A stretch of 64,000 nucleotides of DNA from Aquatica leii (lineage: Eukaryota > Arthropoda > Insecta > Coleoptera > Lampyridae): assembly GCA_035610365.1 (NCBI GenBank), contig CM069432.1, positions 223,098,532-223,162,531 of the forward strand, given 5' to 3'. The notes below the pieces were generated by a model. That model ran no database searches and was not told the DNA's origin. It was given only the letters and a program-made list of their open reading frames with translations. This document shows positions 63,945-64,000 of this stretch, one piece after another; the first letter of the stretch is position 1; every line of letters starts with the position of its first letter. The position numbers were made by a program, and so were the translations under genes.

Positions 63945-64000
63945 TATTTTTCAACCGACTTTAAAAAAAGGAGGCGGTTTTCAATTTGTCGGATTACATT
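63945..64000 (+). repeat. CAACCGACTT / GGAGGCGGTT repeat motif
   Basis: TTTTCAACCGACTTTAAAAA, then GGAGGCGGTTTTCAATTTG, at the window edge. This resembles a dispersed insect repeat motif that I have seen in many genomes; family assignment is not secure. Confidence 0.35.

Larger units (their letters stand above)
62597..64000. other. AT-rich sequence to window end
   Basis: No gene found other than the microexon candidate at 63752. A repeat-like motif lies at 63945-64000. Confidence 0.4.

Noticed and set aside
1-64000. CRISPR arrays, tRNA or rRNA genes, bacterial-type operons
   Set aside because: No regularly spaced short repeats other than the BEL-2 leader units, no cloverleaf candidates found by eye, and the composition and gene content are those of animal nuclear DNA.

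Overview
The window looks like AT-rich, intron- and transposon-dominated insect nuclear DNA. There are no bacterial-style gene clusters, and the recognisable coding sequence is almost all from mobile elements of types common in insects: BEL/Pao and Ty3/gypsy LTR retrotransposons, Penelope-like elements, a LINE, and mariner, Tc1, pogo/Tigger, hAT and P-like DNA transposons. The order is not settled; a beetle would fit but is not shown. No tRNA, rRNA or convincing complete host gene was found. Three weak host-exon candidates are listed: a signal-peptide-like first exon at 10891, a small minus-strand terminal exon at 21057-21118, and a microexon at 63752.

Layout. 484-5198 is a decayed Ty3/gypsy element (minus) with a shortened second LTR and a separate inverted LTR piece at 5644-6022. 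6052-7457 is a mariner-like element with long inverted arms. 8211-10087 is a hAT element with a one-mismatch 8-bp target duplication. 12458-18791 is a young BEL/Pao element (minus) with practically identical LTRs and a perfect 5-bp target duplication, but with three frame breaks. 22481-23739 is a mariner with three in-frame stops. 24075-24700 is a pair of inverted 95-bp arms carrying hammerhead-ribozyme motifs. 25120-34460 holds remnants of pogo, mariner, hAT, Tc1, P-like and one unclassified transposase-like family. 35962-37489 is a Penelope-like element (plus) with an 11-bp target duplication and a hammerhead motif near its 3' end.

The most structured region is 39986-48017. A Tigger/jerky-like element is split by a hAT element (41081-47213, target duplication CCTATTAC), which is itself split by a TTAA-duplicating element with a Mutator-like transposase (43454-46103). 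A second copy of the same hAT family (53814-57557, duplication TGTACAGC) sits inside another Penelope-like remnant and shows what the uninterrupted site looked like. Between them, 48290-50100 is a LINE whose 5' part is inverted against its 3' part, as expected from twin priming.

57811-62596 is a second BEL/Pao element (plus). Its leader has three 119-bp tandem repeats, each with a perfect hairpin, and its pol has an in-frame deletion joining the RT palm directly to the integrase C-terminal region. The remainder, to 64000, is AT-rich with no assignable gene.

Because nearly everything is mobile DNA, the genes do not form a pathway. What can be read is an insertion history: the BEL element at 12 kb is among the youngest, and the Tigger and Penelope remnants are among the oldest hosts of later insertions.
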